DNA of 64,000 bases from assembly GCA_016648135.1 (NCBI GenBank), contig JADDOH010004261.1, positions 186,001 to 250,000 on the forward strand. The letters run 5' to 3'. The notes under the pieces were generated by a model. It ran no database searches. It saw nothing but the letters and a program-made list of their open reading frames with translations, and was not told the DNA's origin. The translations under genes were made by a program, and so were the position numbers. This document shows positions 33,246-43,035 of this stretch, one piece after another. This DNA is from Agrypnia vestita. Lineage: Eukaryota > Arthropoda > Insecta > Trichoptera > Phryganeidae. Numbering within the stretch: the first letter of the stretch is position 1; every line of letters begins with the position of its first letter.

Positions 33246-34286
33246 TATACTCTCCTGGTATTTACCGAGCGATTAATATGTGTAAAATTAAGCCGACTTT
33301 ATAGGGAAAATTCAATATTTTGATCGGCGCATCTTTTGTTTTATGATTGCCTGGTAACCGAACGAGGAATGAAGATCTCACACGAAAAACGTAGAAATTG
33401 TATGTATTATCTTATTAGGATTATGGTATCTTGGTGTAATACTTTCGCTATATTTTTAGGATTTTTAAACATTATCGTTTTGAGATCCACACAGCAAAAT
33501 AAAATTCAAGATTTTAAGAATTCGACTCTGTTATAAATATAAACTAATGTTAATTGTAAATAAAACTCAAGAAAGAAAAACCTTCACAATATAATTATTT
33601 GAGAAAGAAAATTGCCTTCTAGATTAATAATTTTAGGAATAGAAAAGAAACGGATCGGCTTTATTTAAAAATATTTTCTTTTGTTGATGCGATCGATTTC
33701 TTATAATATGACTTAATTTAAAAAAAAAATTGTTGATAAATAATATTTTGTAACTAATGATACTGAATATCAATATTTAGAAAAAAAATAATGCTAGTTG
33801 ATACTGTGTATTTTGACATAAAATATTCTACCAAATGAGTAATTGGTTATATAGGCAGAGCAATAGCCGATGTTCCTGTTGAAGGTTTTCGTTTTCAATT
33901 TATTGTTTAGATGTCAGTTTTAGTAAGGACCAGAATATTTTCACGTCAAAATCCTTTTTCAAAATTCTTCAAATAATATTATTTAACAAAGCTCAGCCAA
34001 AATAAAGATACGGATCTCGGAGAAATAAAAAATGCTTCCACTTTTCTCCCCTGGCTTGGGTTCGGTTGCTGAGCGGTGGGTGTCAACATTCGCACGTTCT
34101 GTCCGTCTTTAACATCCAACAGGCACCACAGAAAACGCCTTTCCTCATTAAATTTAATGAATGTTAAATAATACCCTGACACAAAACAAGAATACTTTCC
34201 ACCACGGACACGGACAAATAGTTTAAAAACATATTTTAACTGGTGGGGAGTTTTAATGATTTTTTAAATGTTGATTGTGCGATGAT
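33246..34286. other. Unassigned AT-rich sequence
   Basis: No gene recognised. Confidence 0.3.
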
Positions 34287-34690
34287 ATTTTTTTTTTTTA
34301 TATTTATTAATTTATTTTTTAAAAATATTTATTACATTAAACATATGCCAAACTGCACAGCAGTTTTACGGCATGGTTGCCTTCAATATTTGACAATAAT
34401 TTTTATTTTATAATGAAGATAGTAGGTTATTATCGAGTGTTGCATATTTTTTTACAAGTGATACATGATATGTAATTATAAATTAATGTAAGATTAGGTA
34501 CATAGCTTTAATATATATTCTTTTAGCTTGCACTTTTTTGAAGCCAATGGAGTTTTTTTGTCTTGCATCATCTCAAAGAATTTTTTATCTAATTTATTAA
34601 AGATTCTTGGCACAATATATTCTCTTTTCCTTTCGCCACACACGATTGGGTGCTTTCTTAAGCTGGATGAAAACACTATTTTTTTTTCTT
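34287..34690 (-). pseudogene. LINE (CR1/Jockey-like) C-terminus, 3' UTR hairpin and tail
   Basis: The minus frame 34676-34494 reads REYIVPRIFNKLDKKFFEMM and ends CKLKEYILKLCT, matching the last block of CR1/Jockey-type reverse transcriptases (xxPxxxNxLPxEI...FKxxLKEYL). The 3' UTR holds a hairpin at 34345-34374 (ATGCC/GGCAT plus AAACTGC/GCAGTTT with a 3-base bulge), then the AT-rich end near 34287. The 5' part is lost. Confidence 0.7.
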
Positions 34691-34739
34691 TTGCTCACTA
34701 CTACGTGTTTTACTGAATATAATAACACTACTATACCTA

Positions 34740-34905
34740 GATACCCCCCCTACTTTCACTGGACCCGCAACCCATACACCAGACACACGCTTCTATACAT
34801 TTCAGTCTAAAATGTCGAAAAAGGAAACGGACGTTTCCGAAACATATATAGGTATGTGATGTTATCAAATTAAAGTAGTGGAAAAAAAAAACAAAAAATG
34901 TTTTT
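34740..34905 (+). mobile_element. Penelope-like tail with degenerate hammerhead
   Basis: The C-rich start (gatacccccccta) leads to a perfect 6-bp stem (GGAAAC/GTTTCC) at about 34823-34838 followed by GAAAC and an AT-rich tail. The CUGANGA core is replaced by an A-rich sequence, so it cannot be a working ribozyme. It is grouped with the better tails by its layout. Confidence 0.4.
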
Positions 34906-35016
34906 ATTCAGAATTATTCAATGGATTTCCACGAAGGGAATTCCTCTACAATCATTTATGGACGTACATTTTTTTACGAATAGAAAACACAAAAGGAGCT
35001 TAAGTACTCTCTTATG

Positions 35017-35450
35017 GTAGAGAAAGTACAAAATAAGTTTCTGAGATATCTCTACACGAGAGAGTTCGAGTATTATCCTTGGCTTTTCCCAGCCGAGTTT
35101 CTCCAGGGTATGTTTGGCCGCAATAGTTTAGAGACTAGAAACTAATGTGTAATTGATTACAATTTTCATCGATTGTTACGCGATGTGATCGATAATAATC
35201 GTTTGTATTTTCCTGATAATTACCTAGTGTACATAGCGTCAGCATAGATTGTCCCATATTCCAATAGACAGAACCAACCTGCTGATGGTTATGCCTGTTG
35301 GAAGATCTACCGCTTTGCTAAACAATAACACATTCGACATTGATCTATTCCATATCTCTGAGAGAGTTTTTTGAAGCAGGATTCTCCTACATTATGAATT
35401 AAATGCATATTTGTAATGTAAATGTTGTATACCTAATAAATCAAATTGAA
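35017..35450 (+). pseudogene. LINE (Jockey/R1-like) C-terminus
   Basis: The plus strand reads VEKVQNKFLRYLYTREFEYY, PWLFPAEFLQGMFGRNSLET, a stop, then NFHRLLRDVIDN and LYFPDNYLVYIASA. The FLRYLYxxExxYYPWLFPxxFLxG block is a familiar part of Jockey-type LINE C-termini. Several stops interrupt it, and an aataaatcaaat tail closes it at about 35450. The catalytic core is missing. Confidence 0.8.
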
Positions 35451-35474
35451 CTGAAAACAAAACTGCGATGTTTT

Positions 35475-35695
35475 CTGACCGATGTTTCTCTGACCGACGT
35501 TTCGGATCCCATTGCACTTGGGTTCACCATCAGGGCTGATGTGACAAATAAGTATTGACGTTAAGGTAAAGTATCAGCTTGAAATAACGTGCTGAAAGCA
35601 GGATGTGTCCGACACACCCTGCTTTCTGCTTAACACCAATACTTGCTCGTCACATCAGCCCTGATGATGTACACTACAATGGCATCCAAAACTTC
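35475..35695. mobile_element. Inverted pair of hammerhead-like ends (second type)
   Basis: Right side, plus strand: exact CTGATGA at 35661-35667 after cacatcagcc. Left side, minus strand: CTGATGG, a CCC/GGG stem, then GATCCGAAACGTCGG (35500-35535). Both ends share atcagccctgatg and face each other. Stem II of the right copy is decayed. These look like tail-to-tail Penelope-type ends. Confidence 0.4.
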
Positions 35696-36059
35696 TGATT
35701 ATAAAAAAAATATATTTAATAAAAATATTCAGTTCATTACTTTTATATACGAACAAAGGTTTTATCTATGTCATCGTCCTAAAAATGTTGTTTAGCCTAT
35801 ACTTTTTGATATAAATGAATAATAAAAACACACATTTTCGAAAAAAATACTAAAATGCATCTGCAGTGAATGTCCAGCCTTAATATCGTTCATACATGTA
35901 TTTCACATGTATTATCACAGTGTGTGTTTAACTGCGATTGCAACTTTACGGAAATAAACTATTAAGCAAGCTATTTACACTCTACAAATTGCATTGACTT
36001 CTTGCATCGAAAGTCAAAGTAATAAATGCAGCAGTTGCATCACTTTTGCAAACCGAAGA
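35696..36059. other. Unassigned AT-rich sequence
   Basis: No gene recognised. Confidence 0.3.
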
Positions 36060-36330
36060 TTATTTTATTAATTGCAGAAGGTTGTTCCTTGCCTCGTGGA
36101 GACCGGTTCAATGAGACGATCCCGTAATTAAGTAACCCCCAGGCAGATAACATCGGTTTTCCACGTCTTCAGATGACCACTAATTTATTGACTCATCTAA
36201 CGAGTGCGGGAGAATTTGTACGCCATGTCCGCTGTCATACACAAGATAGTTTGTTTACAGGCTTTACTGACGCAGTGAGCGGGGCATTTAATATTGTTTA
36301 GTGGATGCTAGAGAAAGCGCTTAAAATTGG
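36060..36330. promoter_or_regulatory. Enhancer-like conserved-looking block
   Basis: GC-raised, non-repetitive DNA with homeodomain-like (cgtaattaag), GATA-like (gcagataaca) and forkhead-like (ttgtttacag) words within 250 bases. No frame and no other copy in the window. The regulatory role is inference. Confidence 0.35.
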
Positions 36331-36730
36331 CGAACAAACACGGAGTTTTATTTATTTGTTTATTAGATTTTGTTTATTTTCGAGCAGACACTTCAAATCG
36401 GATAGATAAACACTGGTGTGTGTGCAGCGTGATACGGTGTTAAAATAAGTTTAGTAGTTAACAAGCTTGTTTATAGATGGGGGCATTGATGTTTTTTCGA
36501 CAAACCAAAACGTGTATCAAAATGCAGATAGATCTCTGAGAATTTTAGTAATATCTACGTATTATCAAACAAAGCATTTTTATACGATTCGTCATAATGT
36601 TGAAATTTAGCGAGAATTTTCTACGTCAAATTTTGCGTTGATGAATCTCTCTTTCTCCGGGTAAGTTCCACTATTAACAAAATTATTTTCAAATTATATT
36701 GTTTATATATTATTTATTTAGATATTATTA

Positions 36731-36819
36731 AGAAATGAAATATCTACAATGTAGCATATGATATATTAAAATTGAGAGCAATTTTATACTGCATTGTAGA
36801 TTGTAGATATATCATTTCT
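36731..36819. repeat. Imperfect inverted repeat
   Basis: agaaatgaaatatctacaat and its inverse attgtagatatatcatttct frame a 49-base middle. Confidence 0.75.
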
Positions 36820-37159
36820 ACGTAAGAACGTGATCTTTTTTTTACGTCTCTATCAAACGTGCTTCGGAAAAAGTTTTATGTTAGTCACGGAGGAGGAGTT
36901 AGGCATAACGCGGCCATTTAATATTTTTTGGCAAAAAATTCCAATAAGATAATACTTTATTATGTAAGTGCCTTGTAAAATTCGCCCAATAAATTTTATG
37001 CTCCCAATGTGGTTTAACCTCTTAAAAGAAACCGCTGTTAATTCTGATATGTTGACAGTTATGTGGTAAAAAATTTGTTTTATTTCCTAATTGAAAATTG
37101 TAATTTAATTTTTAATATTATTTAATACCTTTTAAATATATATGTATGTATATAATATT

Positions 37160-37632
37160 TACAGGATGTAACAGAGCTAGTCCACAATCCTTACGTAGAT
37201 TACTACCCTGATTATGAGTCGAAAATCTTCAAGCAATATTTTTCTTATGTCAATAGTTATGGAAAAAAGCTGCTTCAAAGTTCAAAGAATTTTTTTTCAA
37301 TATTCCTGGCTTATCTTTTGTGAAATATCGGATTATCATTAGAGTACTGTATTTGATAATGCTCGTTAATCTTGTGGTTAGGACTCTCGCCTCGTGTTAA
37401 GTTAGTCCTATTTTCATAGCACAAGCGTTTAGCTTAGTTTGAAAATAGTAAGAATATTGATGTGAAACGTATTCCGTGTTCGAATCTCTATTTAAAAAAA
37501 TATATTTTACAGAATATAAACCAGAAATATTGAAAAAACGCAAATATTGAAGTCGCTTATCTACGTAGTCTGTACATTTTCGACTCATAGTCTAGGCAGG
37601 AATCAACCTGTAAAGTATTGTGTACAAGCTCT
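37160..37632. mobile_element. FB1 foldback element interrupted by a SINE
   Basis: The left arm starts tacaggatgtaacagagcta, with attatgagtcgaaaatcttc inside. The right arm resumes after the SINE and ends near 37632. The SINE at 37362-37501 lies in the centre. Confidence 0.8.
37362..37501 (+). mobile_element. SINE family 1, internal deletion, inserted in FB1
   Basis: cttgtggttaggactctcgc is joined directly to gttaagttagtcctattttc, so the B box is deleted; the rest of the tail is normal. It lies inside an FB1 palindrome, so the SINE came later. Confidence 0.85.
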
Positions 37633-37638
37633 GCTATA

Positions 37639-37726
37639 CTCTGTATATACTCTGTATATACTCTGTATATACTCTATATATACTCTGTATATACTCTATA
37701 TATACTCTGTATATACTCTGTATATA
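37639..37726. repeat. 11-bp minisatellite, eight units
   Basis: ctctgtatata repeats at exact 11-bp steps (two units are ctctatatata). It starts where the FB1 right end should be; FB1 ends read (c)cctgtata, so it may have grown from that terminus. The Tyr/Ile/Leu-rich frames here are by-products. Confidence 0.95.
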
Positions 37727-38079
37727 CAATGTTTAGGTATACGTTGTATGCACTTCGTGCGGTATCTAAATATAATAATTTTGTTGTCTCTCTGTCGGTC
37801 CGTAAAGTCTGTAAATTTTTGGAATGTCACTGGAATTACATCACTAGATAATTAGAGTGTGACACGAAGTAATCTGCGCCGGCTCAAGCAACAGACAAGG
37901 GTCGCCCTCGACAAATGACATAGTCTTGAAATTGTTATATTATTATATTTAGTTTTATGTTTAAGTGAATAAATTAAATTGAAAAAAAGAAGTGGTTTTC
38001 TATTAATGAATTTCCAGCTACTAAATCCTGCAATTATTATGTCCCGTGATTTTCAACGTGTGTGCGGTTAGTAAATAAA

Positions 38080-38470
38080 TCTTCTTGTTCACCTCTTCAC
38101 TGCTGGATATAGGCCTCTTCGATACCCTTCTCCCCTTCCTTGTTATCTGCTAGTTGAAGCCATTTCTTCCCCCCCATAGCGGCCATATTGTCGGCCCATC
38201 TCTTTTGAGGTCTTCCGACGCCTCTTTTATTCTCCCAAGCTCTCCACTTCAGAACTCTGGGAGTCCATGTTGTAGCATCTTGCCTTATAACATACCCTGC
38301 CCGTTGCCATTTTAGCTTCGCTATATTTCATTATTTCTAATTGAATCTCTTAGGCTTACGCCGAGCACAGACTCTTCATGGTGCATTTCAGCTTTTCTAC
38401 ACTTTTATTTGTAAGGGCCATCGTCTCCAATCCATACGTCATCTTTTTTATCAATAATCTCGAAATAATT
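38080..38470 (-). pseudogene. LINE (RTE-like) C-terminus
   Basis: The minus strand reads KKMTYGLETMALTNKSVEKL, then IAKLKWQRAGYVIRQDATTW, TPRVLKWRAWENKRGVGRPQ and KRWADNMAAMGGKKWLQLAD. These are successive blocks of an RTE-type LINE C-terminus (TYGxET, LxWxGH-like, GRPxxRWxDD). At least one frameshift and a stop are present near 38350. The 5' part is lost, and a Penelope-like fragment begins just to the right on the other strand. Confidence 0.8.
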
Positions 38471-38511
38471 TTCATCAATTTTCTTTCTAAGCTGATTGGG
38501 ATAATATTAGA

Positions 38512-38772
38512 GTAAAGAACAATAACTTTTCTGAAATCGCGAACCAGCTTTTGGAAACAAGGTACACGTTTAAAAAAGAAAACGGTGTCGGGATTCTTCA
38601 TGTAAATAATGGAGGCCTTAGATTGGATAACTTAGAAATACTAGAAATCAAAAAATGCCTGAACACTAAAGCCAATATAATAAATAACCAGAAAAATTTG
38701 ATGAATAGCCCGTTACTTGATATATTCCCCATTTCGGCGTCTACTTGTCAATTACCCCCACCAAAACTGTAA
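38512..38772 (+). pseudogene. Penelope-like element, C-terminal (GIY-YIG region) end
   Basis: The open frame reads NNNFSEIANQLLETRYTFKK, ENGVGILHVNNGGLRLDNLE, ILEIKKCLNTKANIINNQKN and LMNSPLLDIFP. The blocks AxHLxExxHxF, xxxILHxxNKGxxLxxLExLEI and SPLLDxF are shared with the copies at 41478 and 52579 and are typical of the end of Penelope-like reverse transcriptase/GIY-YIG proteins. The catalytic GIY-YIG motif lies upstream and is missing. A C-rich spacer and a hammerhead motif follow. Confidence 0.75.
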
Positions 38773-38837
38773 CCACGCCCCCGATGAAAAATTGAATTGT
38801 ATGCTAGAATAAGTAATTGAAAGTTAGTAGGTATGCG

Positions 38838-38900
38838 TCCGTCCTGATAAAGATTCAGTAGTATCGAAACCGGTAGACGTAGAGTTACTCCAAGTGGTCA
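38838..38900 (+). ncRNA. Hammerhead-ribozyme-like motif with stem I preserved
   Basis: CGTC (38841-38844) can pair with GACG (38877-38880) as stem I. The core is CTGATAA (one change, G8 to A), stem II is weak (GAT/ATC), GAAA is at 38867-38870, and CCGGTA gives a two-base-pair stem III with A at the cleavage site. The flank after it (gttactccaagtgg) is identical to the pair at 32.5 kb, so they are one family. The G8 change predicts little or no activity. Confidence 0.55.
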
Positions 38901-38929
38901 AATCTAAGGATTTCTGTCCGGAGTCACGG

Positions 38930-39495
38930 TTTCATGTGTTTCGTCTGTTATTTCAGATCCTTCACTTGTCTTCCGAGAACTTTACCTTGACGAACTTATT
39001 AAATACTGATTAATTAATTAATCAAACATACAAAGTTACTTAATACCATTTAACTTAACGCTTTTATCTAAATTAAATTATTTCGTAAATTTATCACTCT
39101 TAAATAGATACTTTATAATCTCTTCAACACATTAATCATTATTCACTAGAACATTCCATCCAATTTCCGCACGTATTATTCGCTCCGGTTATTTCGCTAC
39201 GTAAGAACTTTTCAGATTGTTCGCTGTCATATTATCGCTCGGCTGGCCACACTGGCCTTTGCAGCTCATGGCTGCCTTCGCTTTGGTTTCGCTGGCAAAC
39301 GCGCCAAAAACAACAACATCGTTACTCTCGCGCGCGGTCCTATTTATATCTGGCTAATGCTAATATCGAACCCTCTAGGCGTTCCTGGTGTTTAGGAGAA
39401 CTTTCTCGTGGCTTCCAGGCCTCTACAGATGCTTCTCGATGCTTCCCGAAAGCCGTAGTTTACGCTAGGCCGATCTGTGTTGTTGTGACATGTGA
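38930..39495 (-). promoter_or_regulatory. Possible solo LTR with TATA box
   Basis: Read on the minus strand, the block begins TGTCACAACAACACAG, has GATATAAATAG at 39340-39350 in a GC-raised context, and could end near ACGAAACACA at about 38934. It is promoter-like and LTR-sized. I could not find a matching target duplication or a second copy, so this is tentative. Confidence 0.25.
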
Positions 39496-39679
39496 TAGAA
39501 GTGACCAATTCTTTTAGCCTCGTTACAATGCAACATATAAGCAGGTAAAAGTTCTTTCTCTTTACAAAACTGGCCCCTCGTTAACGATGCATATTTTTCA
39601 ATGCGCAGGGCGAGACACGCAATCGATGTTTTATTGTTCTAAGAAGACGAAAGTACTCTACTACAGAAACAACAACACA

Positions 39680-39900
39680 AATAAAAAGGATGCGTCCGGA
39701 CGAATCAAATATTCAATGAATCCCGTATACGAGGAATTTGGAGCAGGTTTTATTCCCGAAGGTCGGCCAACTCCCGCGAGGAATGCGTCCCCCTACCAAG
39801 GGCAAGCCGCCGGCCTCCCTCGGAATATTCCGCCCGCCACCCCGGGACGGTCACTCGCGACCGGGACGTCTCGTGTGCCCGCCACACTCATTTCTCCCTA
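39680..39900 (+). other. GC-rich block with an open frame
   Basis: A frame from 39587 to 39901 passes through GC-rich sequence (EEFGAGFIPEGRPTPARNAS). The Pro/Arg/Gly-rich peptide matches no family I know. It may be a small exon, or open because of base composition. Confidence 0.25.
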
Positions 39901-40059
39901 AAATCTCGAAACTTCTAAATATAAAAATCGAATGTCTTCAGTGTTACATTAGAGTGCTACCGTACTCATCTCAATAAATACTTAGAGAAATAAGGCAGTC
40001 CATTTTAGTTTCTAACTCTGTTGCTACATAATTTCATAAATGGTAATTAATTCACATTT

Positions 40060-40345
40060 GTTAACTTTTTCATACTTTTGAATATATTTATTACTTCTTC
40101 TTAATACTTTTGTTATTGTACATTAACTCCGTAATTATTATTATTTTTTTATCTCTTTTATTTTATGCTTACTTTTACATTATTATGTTATTTTATATTA
40201 ACTCTGCATTCTACATATTTTATCTTTATTATCTTATACTTACTTTTACTTACTCTCATTTTATATTATAAGGATTTAATACAACATCAAATTACTGTAA
40301 TAGGTTTTGTAACCGTTGAAATAAATAAAATAAATAAATAAATAT
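40060..40345 (+). mobile_element. LINE-type 3' UTR ending in AAATA repeats
   Basis: Long T-rich sequence followed by gaaataaataaaataaataa at the right end, a common form of insect LINE tail. No coding part remains. Confidence 0.45.
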
Positions 40346-40489
40346 TACGCCGGCCTGTTGATGCAATCTAAAACTCTTAAGATTGGCGTCTTTTTTATTT
40401 ATTTCAACGCTTTTGTACCAGTTGCAATAGGTGTGATGAATTATTATTTCTAGATAACACAGTTTCTTCCCTCAATTGCAATTGCATTT

Positions 40490-40560
40490 TTTTTTTCAAT
40501 ATTTCTGACTTATTTTCTATAAAACGTTGGACTATCACTGCAGTAACTGATTTGGAGTAT
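40490..40560. mobile_element. FB1 foldback fragment
   Basis: tttcaatatttctgacttat and aaaacgttggactatcactg match the inner arm of FB1. Confidence 0.6.
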
Positions 40561-40859
40561 TAAAATTTCATAAAATGTACCTACCTATACATAATGTTAA
40601 ACTCAAAAATGTATATAATTAACAAATATATACAAATAACAATATAAAATAATTAAATAAGTTTTTATGACTTTTAAAGGTTTACACATTTAAACCTAAA
40701 GATTTTTTTATGACACAAAGAATAAATTCTTCAAACAGACGAATACCATCTGTTTACAAACTACTCAATTTTATAAAAAAATATTTATTTTATAGGTCTC
40801 GCCAGCGAATAGTAGAGAGTCTTTGTGAATTTTTAAATGTTTTCGTCCCTGTTTACAAT

Positions 40860-41150
40860 ACGAATTTCGTAAAAGCTTTGCCACAATTGTGGCAACCAAC
40901 GATCTATAGAGAAGATGCCACTAATGTTCGACTGACACGGAGGTGGTTTCATTGGCGGACAAACCAAGAACCGGGTCTAAAGATGACATTTTGATGGCCA
41001 TAACTGTCGCTGAACTACGTCAAAATTCCAGAGAGATCGCGTTAAAGATGGAAATCGATTAATAAACTGTGGCGAGGCATTTAAAACGCTTAAGGATGAT
41101 TTCACAGTACGATGTTTTGATTTTGTCAACTGTCAATTTTAAGGACCTCG
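40860..41150 (+). pseudogene. Mariner/Tc1-type transposase N-terminal fossil
   Basis: With frameshifts, the plus strand gives RRWFHWRTNQEPGSKDD, MAITVAELRQNSREIALKME and TVARHLKRLRM. This resembles the second helix-turn-helix of mariner transposases (ELRQxSREIAxKMxISxxTVxRHLKRLG). Stops and frame changes are frequent, and no terminal repeats were located. Confidence 0.5.
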
Positions 41151-41477
41151 TTTCAACTATATTACAAAGTTAATATTACCTTTGTAATTAAAGAACTAAT
41201 AAAAATTAAACTTTTTTTCCTTGAGAAAATGACATATATACGTATTGTTTATGTTATTTTCTCTTATATGTGTTATATCTCACCGGAAATCAAATACGTA
41301 ATACCAAGTATAAAGGATCACTCCCATTTTTCATTATAAATTGCGAAACCAATTCCTTTTACACAATTTTGCCTTTAAATGCAACACCCACATTATGTAT
41401 AACACACGAAGCAAACAGTGTGATAAGACATCATATCTTTAAATAAAATAACTCAAAATGTTTAACATCATTAATTG

Positions 41478-41745
41478 AGTTTTTAAATGAATTTGCGATT
41501 CATTTAATAGATAAAAACCACGCATTTAACCAATCTTCGGGTGTAGACATAATTCACAGAAATGACAAAGGTATACGTCACAATAATTAAGAAGCCTTAG
41601 AAGTAAAAATAATCATTAAAAATAAATAAAAACTATGGACTTACAATTAGATTTATCACGTAGCCCAATTCTAGATATGTTCCGCTTCCAATTAACTATA
41701 CCCACCCATATTCTTTCTCTCTCACCTAACCCTCACCAAAGTTGA
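41478..41745 (+). pseudogene. Penelope-like element C-terminal end, frameshifted
   Basis: The plus strand reads LNEFAIHLIDKNHAFNQSSG, VDIIHRNDKGIRHNN, a stop, EALEVKIIIKN and, after a frame change, LDLSRSPILDMFRFQ. It lines up block by block with the open copy at 38512. A C-rich, T-rich spacer follows, and then the hammerhead motif at 41811. Confidence 0.7.
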
Positions 41746-41810
41746 CGTTCTGTCGCTTTCTAATTTATTGCTTTCTTGATTGATTGTAACTCTGTTTTTG
41801 ACTTTTAATA

Positions 41811-41858
41811 TTCAACCCCGATGAAGGCTCAGCTGTGAGCTGAAACGGGTTGGTTAAA
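41811..41858 (+). ncRNA. Hammerhead ribozyme, best-folded copy
   Basis: Stem I: AACC (41814-41817) pairs with GGTT (41852-41855), with further partial pairing. Core CCGATGA (41818-41824) has one change from CUGAUGA (U4 to C). Stem II: GCTCA (41827-41831) pairs with TGAGC (41836-41840) with loop GCTG and a flanking G-T wobble. GAAA is at 41842-41845. Stem III: AC/GT closes on GG, with T at 41851 as the expected cleavage base. It lies just after the Penelope-like coding end, where such ribozymes are known. The U4 change may impair cleavage. Confidence 0.7.
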
Positions 41859-41879
41859 AACTCATTAAAGTGGTGTTAA

Positions 41880-43035
41880 ACAAAGAATTATTTTATTTAA
41901 TTATATAGTTTCGTAAATAAATATTAATTTCGCATGACTCGTGCTTTCCCCGAACGTAATGTGTGCGTGTGTGGAGAAATTAAAAACCTATGACAAAATG
42001 GAAATCACGCATGAGAAAATGACTTATAGGGATATCGCGAAATGAGTCAAGTTTTTCGCCGAAACGGAAATGATTTAAACGATTCGAGTGATTCAGATCA
42101 CTGGGAAATACACATCGTACAACCGGAAGAATTTATCTACCTTTCCTTTTGGTCGTCGTTATCCAACGTGTCTTTATAAACGTCATTTTGTTGCGCAGAA
42201 AAATGCTCGTAGCTGAACTTTCTAGAAATAAATTTTAAAAATACAGTATGGATTTTTTATAAATATTATTAATTCCCGATAGTGAAAATATATACTTTTT
42301 GTTAGATATTTATATTTCACATAAATAAAATATCTTCATTATATTTTAAAATAGTTTCTATGTATAAGTTTAATCTTTTAATTTTTTTTATGAAAAGTTT
42401 GGCCAGTAAGACCCTCATTTGTATAATGACTTGTACAAAAATTTTTTTTTTTAGCAGATAGTCATATAAAGAATGATTGATTTGTAATATTTATGAATAA
42501 TGAACAAACATAAAGAATCCTTAATATTTTTCCAATGCATTAATTCGCATATGGGACATAAATTTATTTGTAAATTTTAATCTGCAAATACGCACTCACG
42601 CGAATTGTCTTATTAGGTATTTTGTAAATTTTGTTTCTATATATTTCAAAATGTTTGCACATTTATAATAATTTGGTAAAATAAATAAATCTGAAACCAT
42701 AATGGCACTAGAAAGTTAGTACACGTATAAAAAAGGTTTTCCTTTATTTTCGTAATGCTAATTAAAATTAAAATGGCTTTTTTCAAATGGTTGCACCAAA
42801 TTCATGGTTTGCTTCGCTGACAAGAACTGATACGAGAGTAACCACTCCTACAACAGTTCTGGGAAAGTATGGGTATTACTTTTCGATCGTTGTGTTGTTG
42901 TGCAATTTTGTCTCAAGACAAGGGCTCCAAAATGCCCAGTGAGACAGGCCCCTGCACCATAAATTCCCTTCTGACGGATATCACCAATGGTGATCGTTAA
43001 ACCTTTTTATTAACCGGTCACACACTAGTGGGCTG
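41880..43035. other. Mostly unassigned AT-rich sequence
   Basis: A GC-raised stretch at about 42780-43010 has a small palindrome (atcaccaatggtgat) but no frame. No gene recognised. Confidence 0.3.

Noticed and set aside
37547..37855. Tyr/Ile/Leu-rich open frames
   Set aside because: Produced by the 11-bp repeat ctctgtatata.
42870..43010. Possible small nuclear or nucleolar RNA (GC-raised, small palindromes)
   Set aside because: No C/D or H/ACA boxes or Sm site recognised; only the atcaccaatggtgat palindrome is clear.
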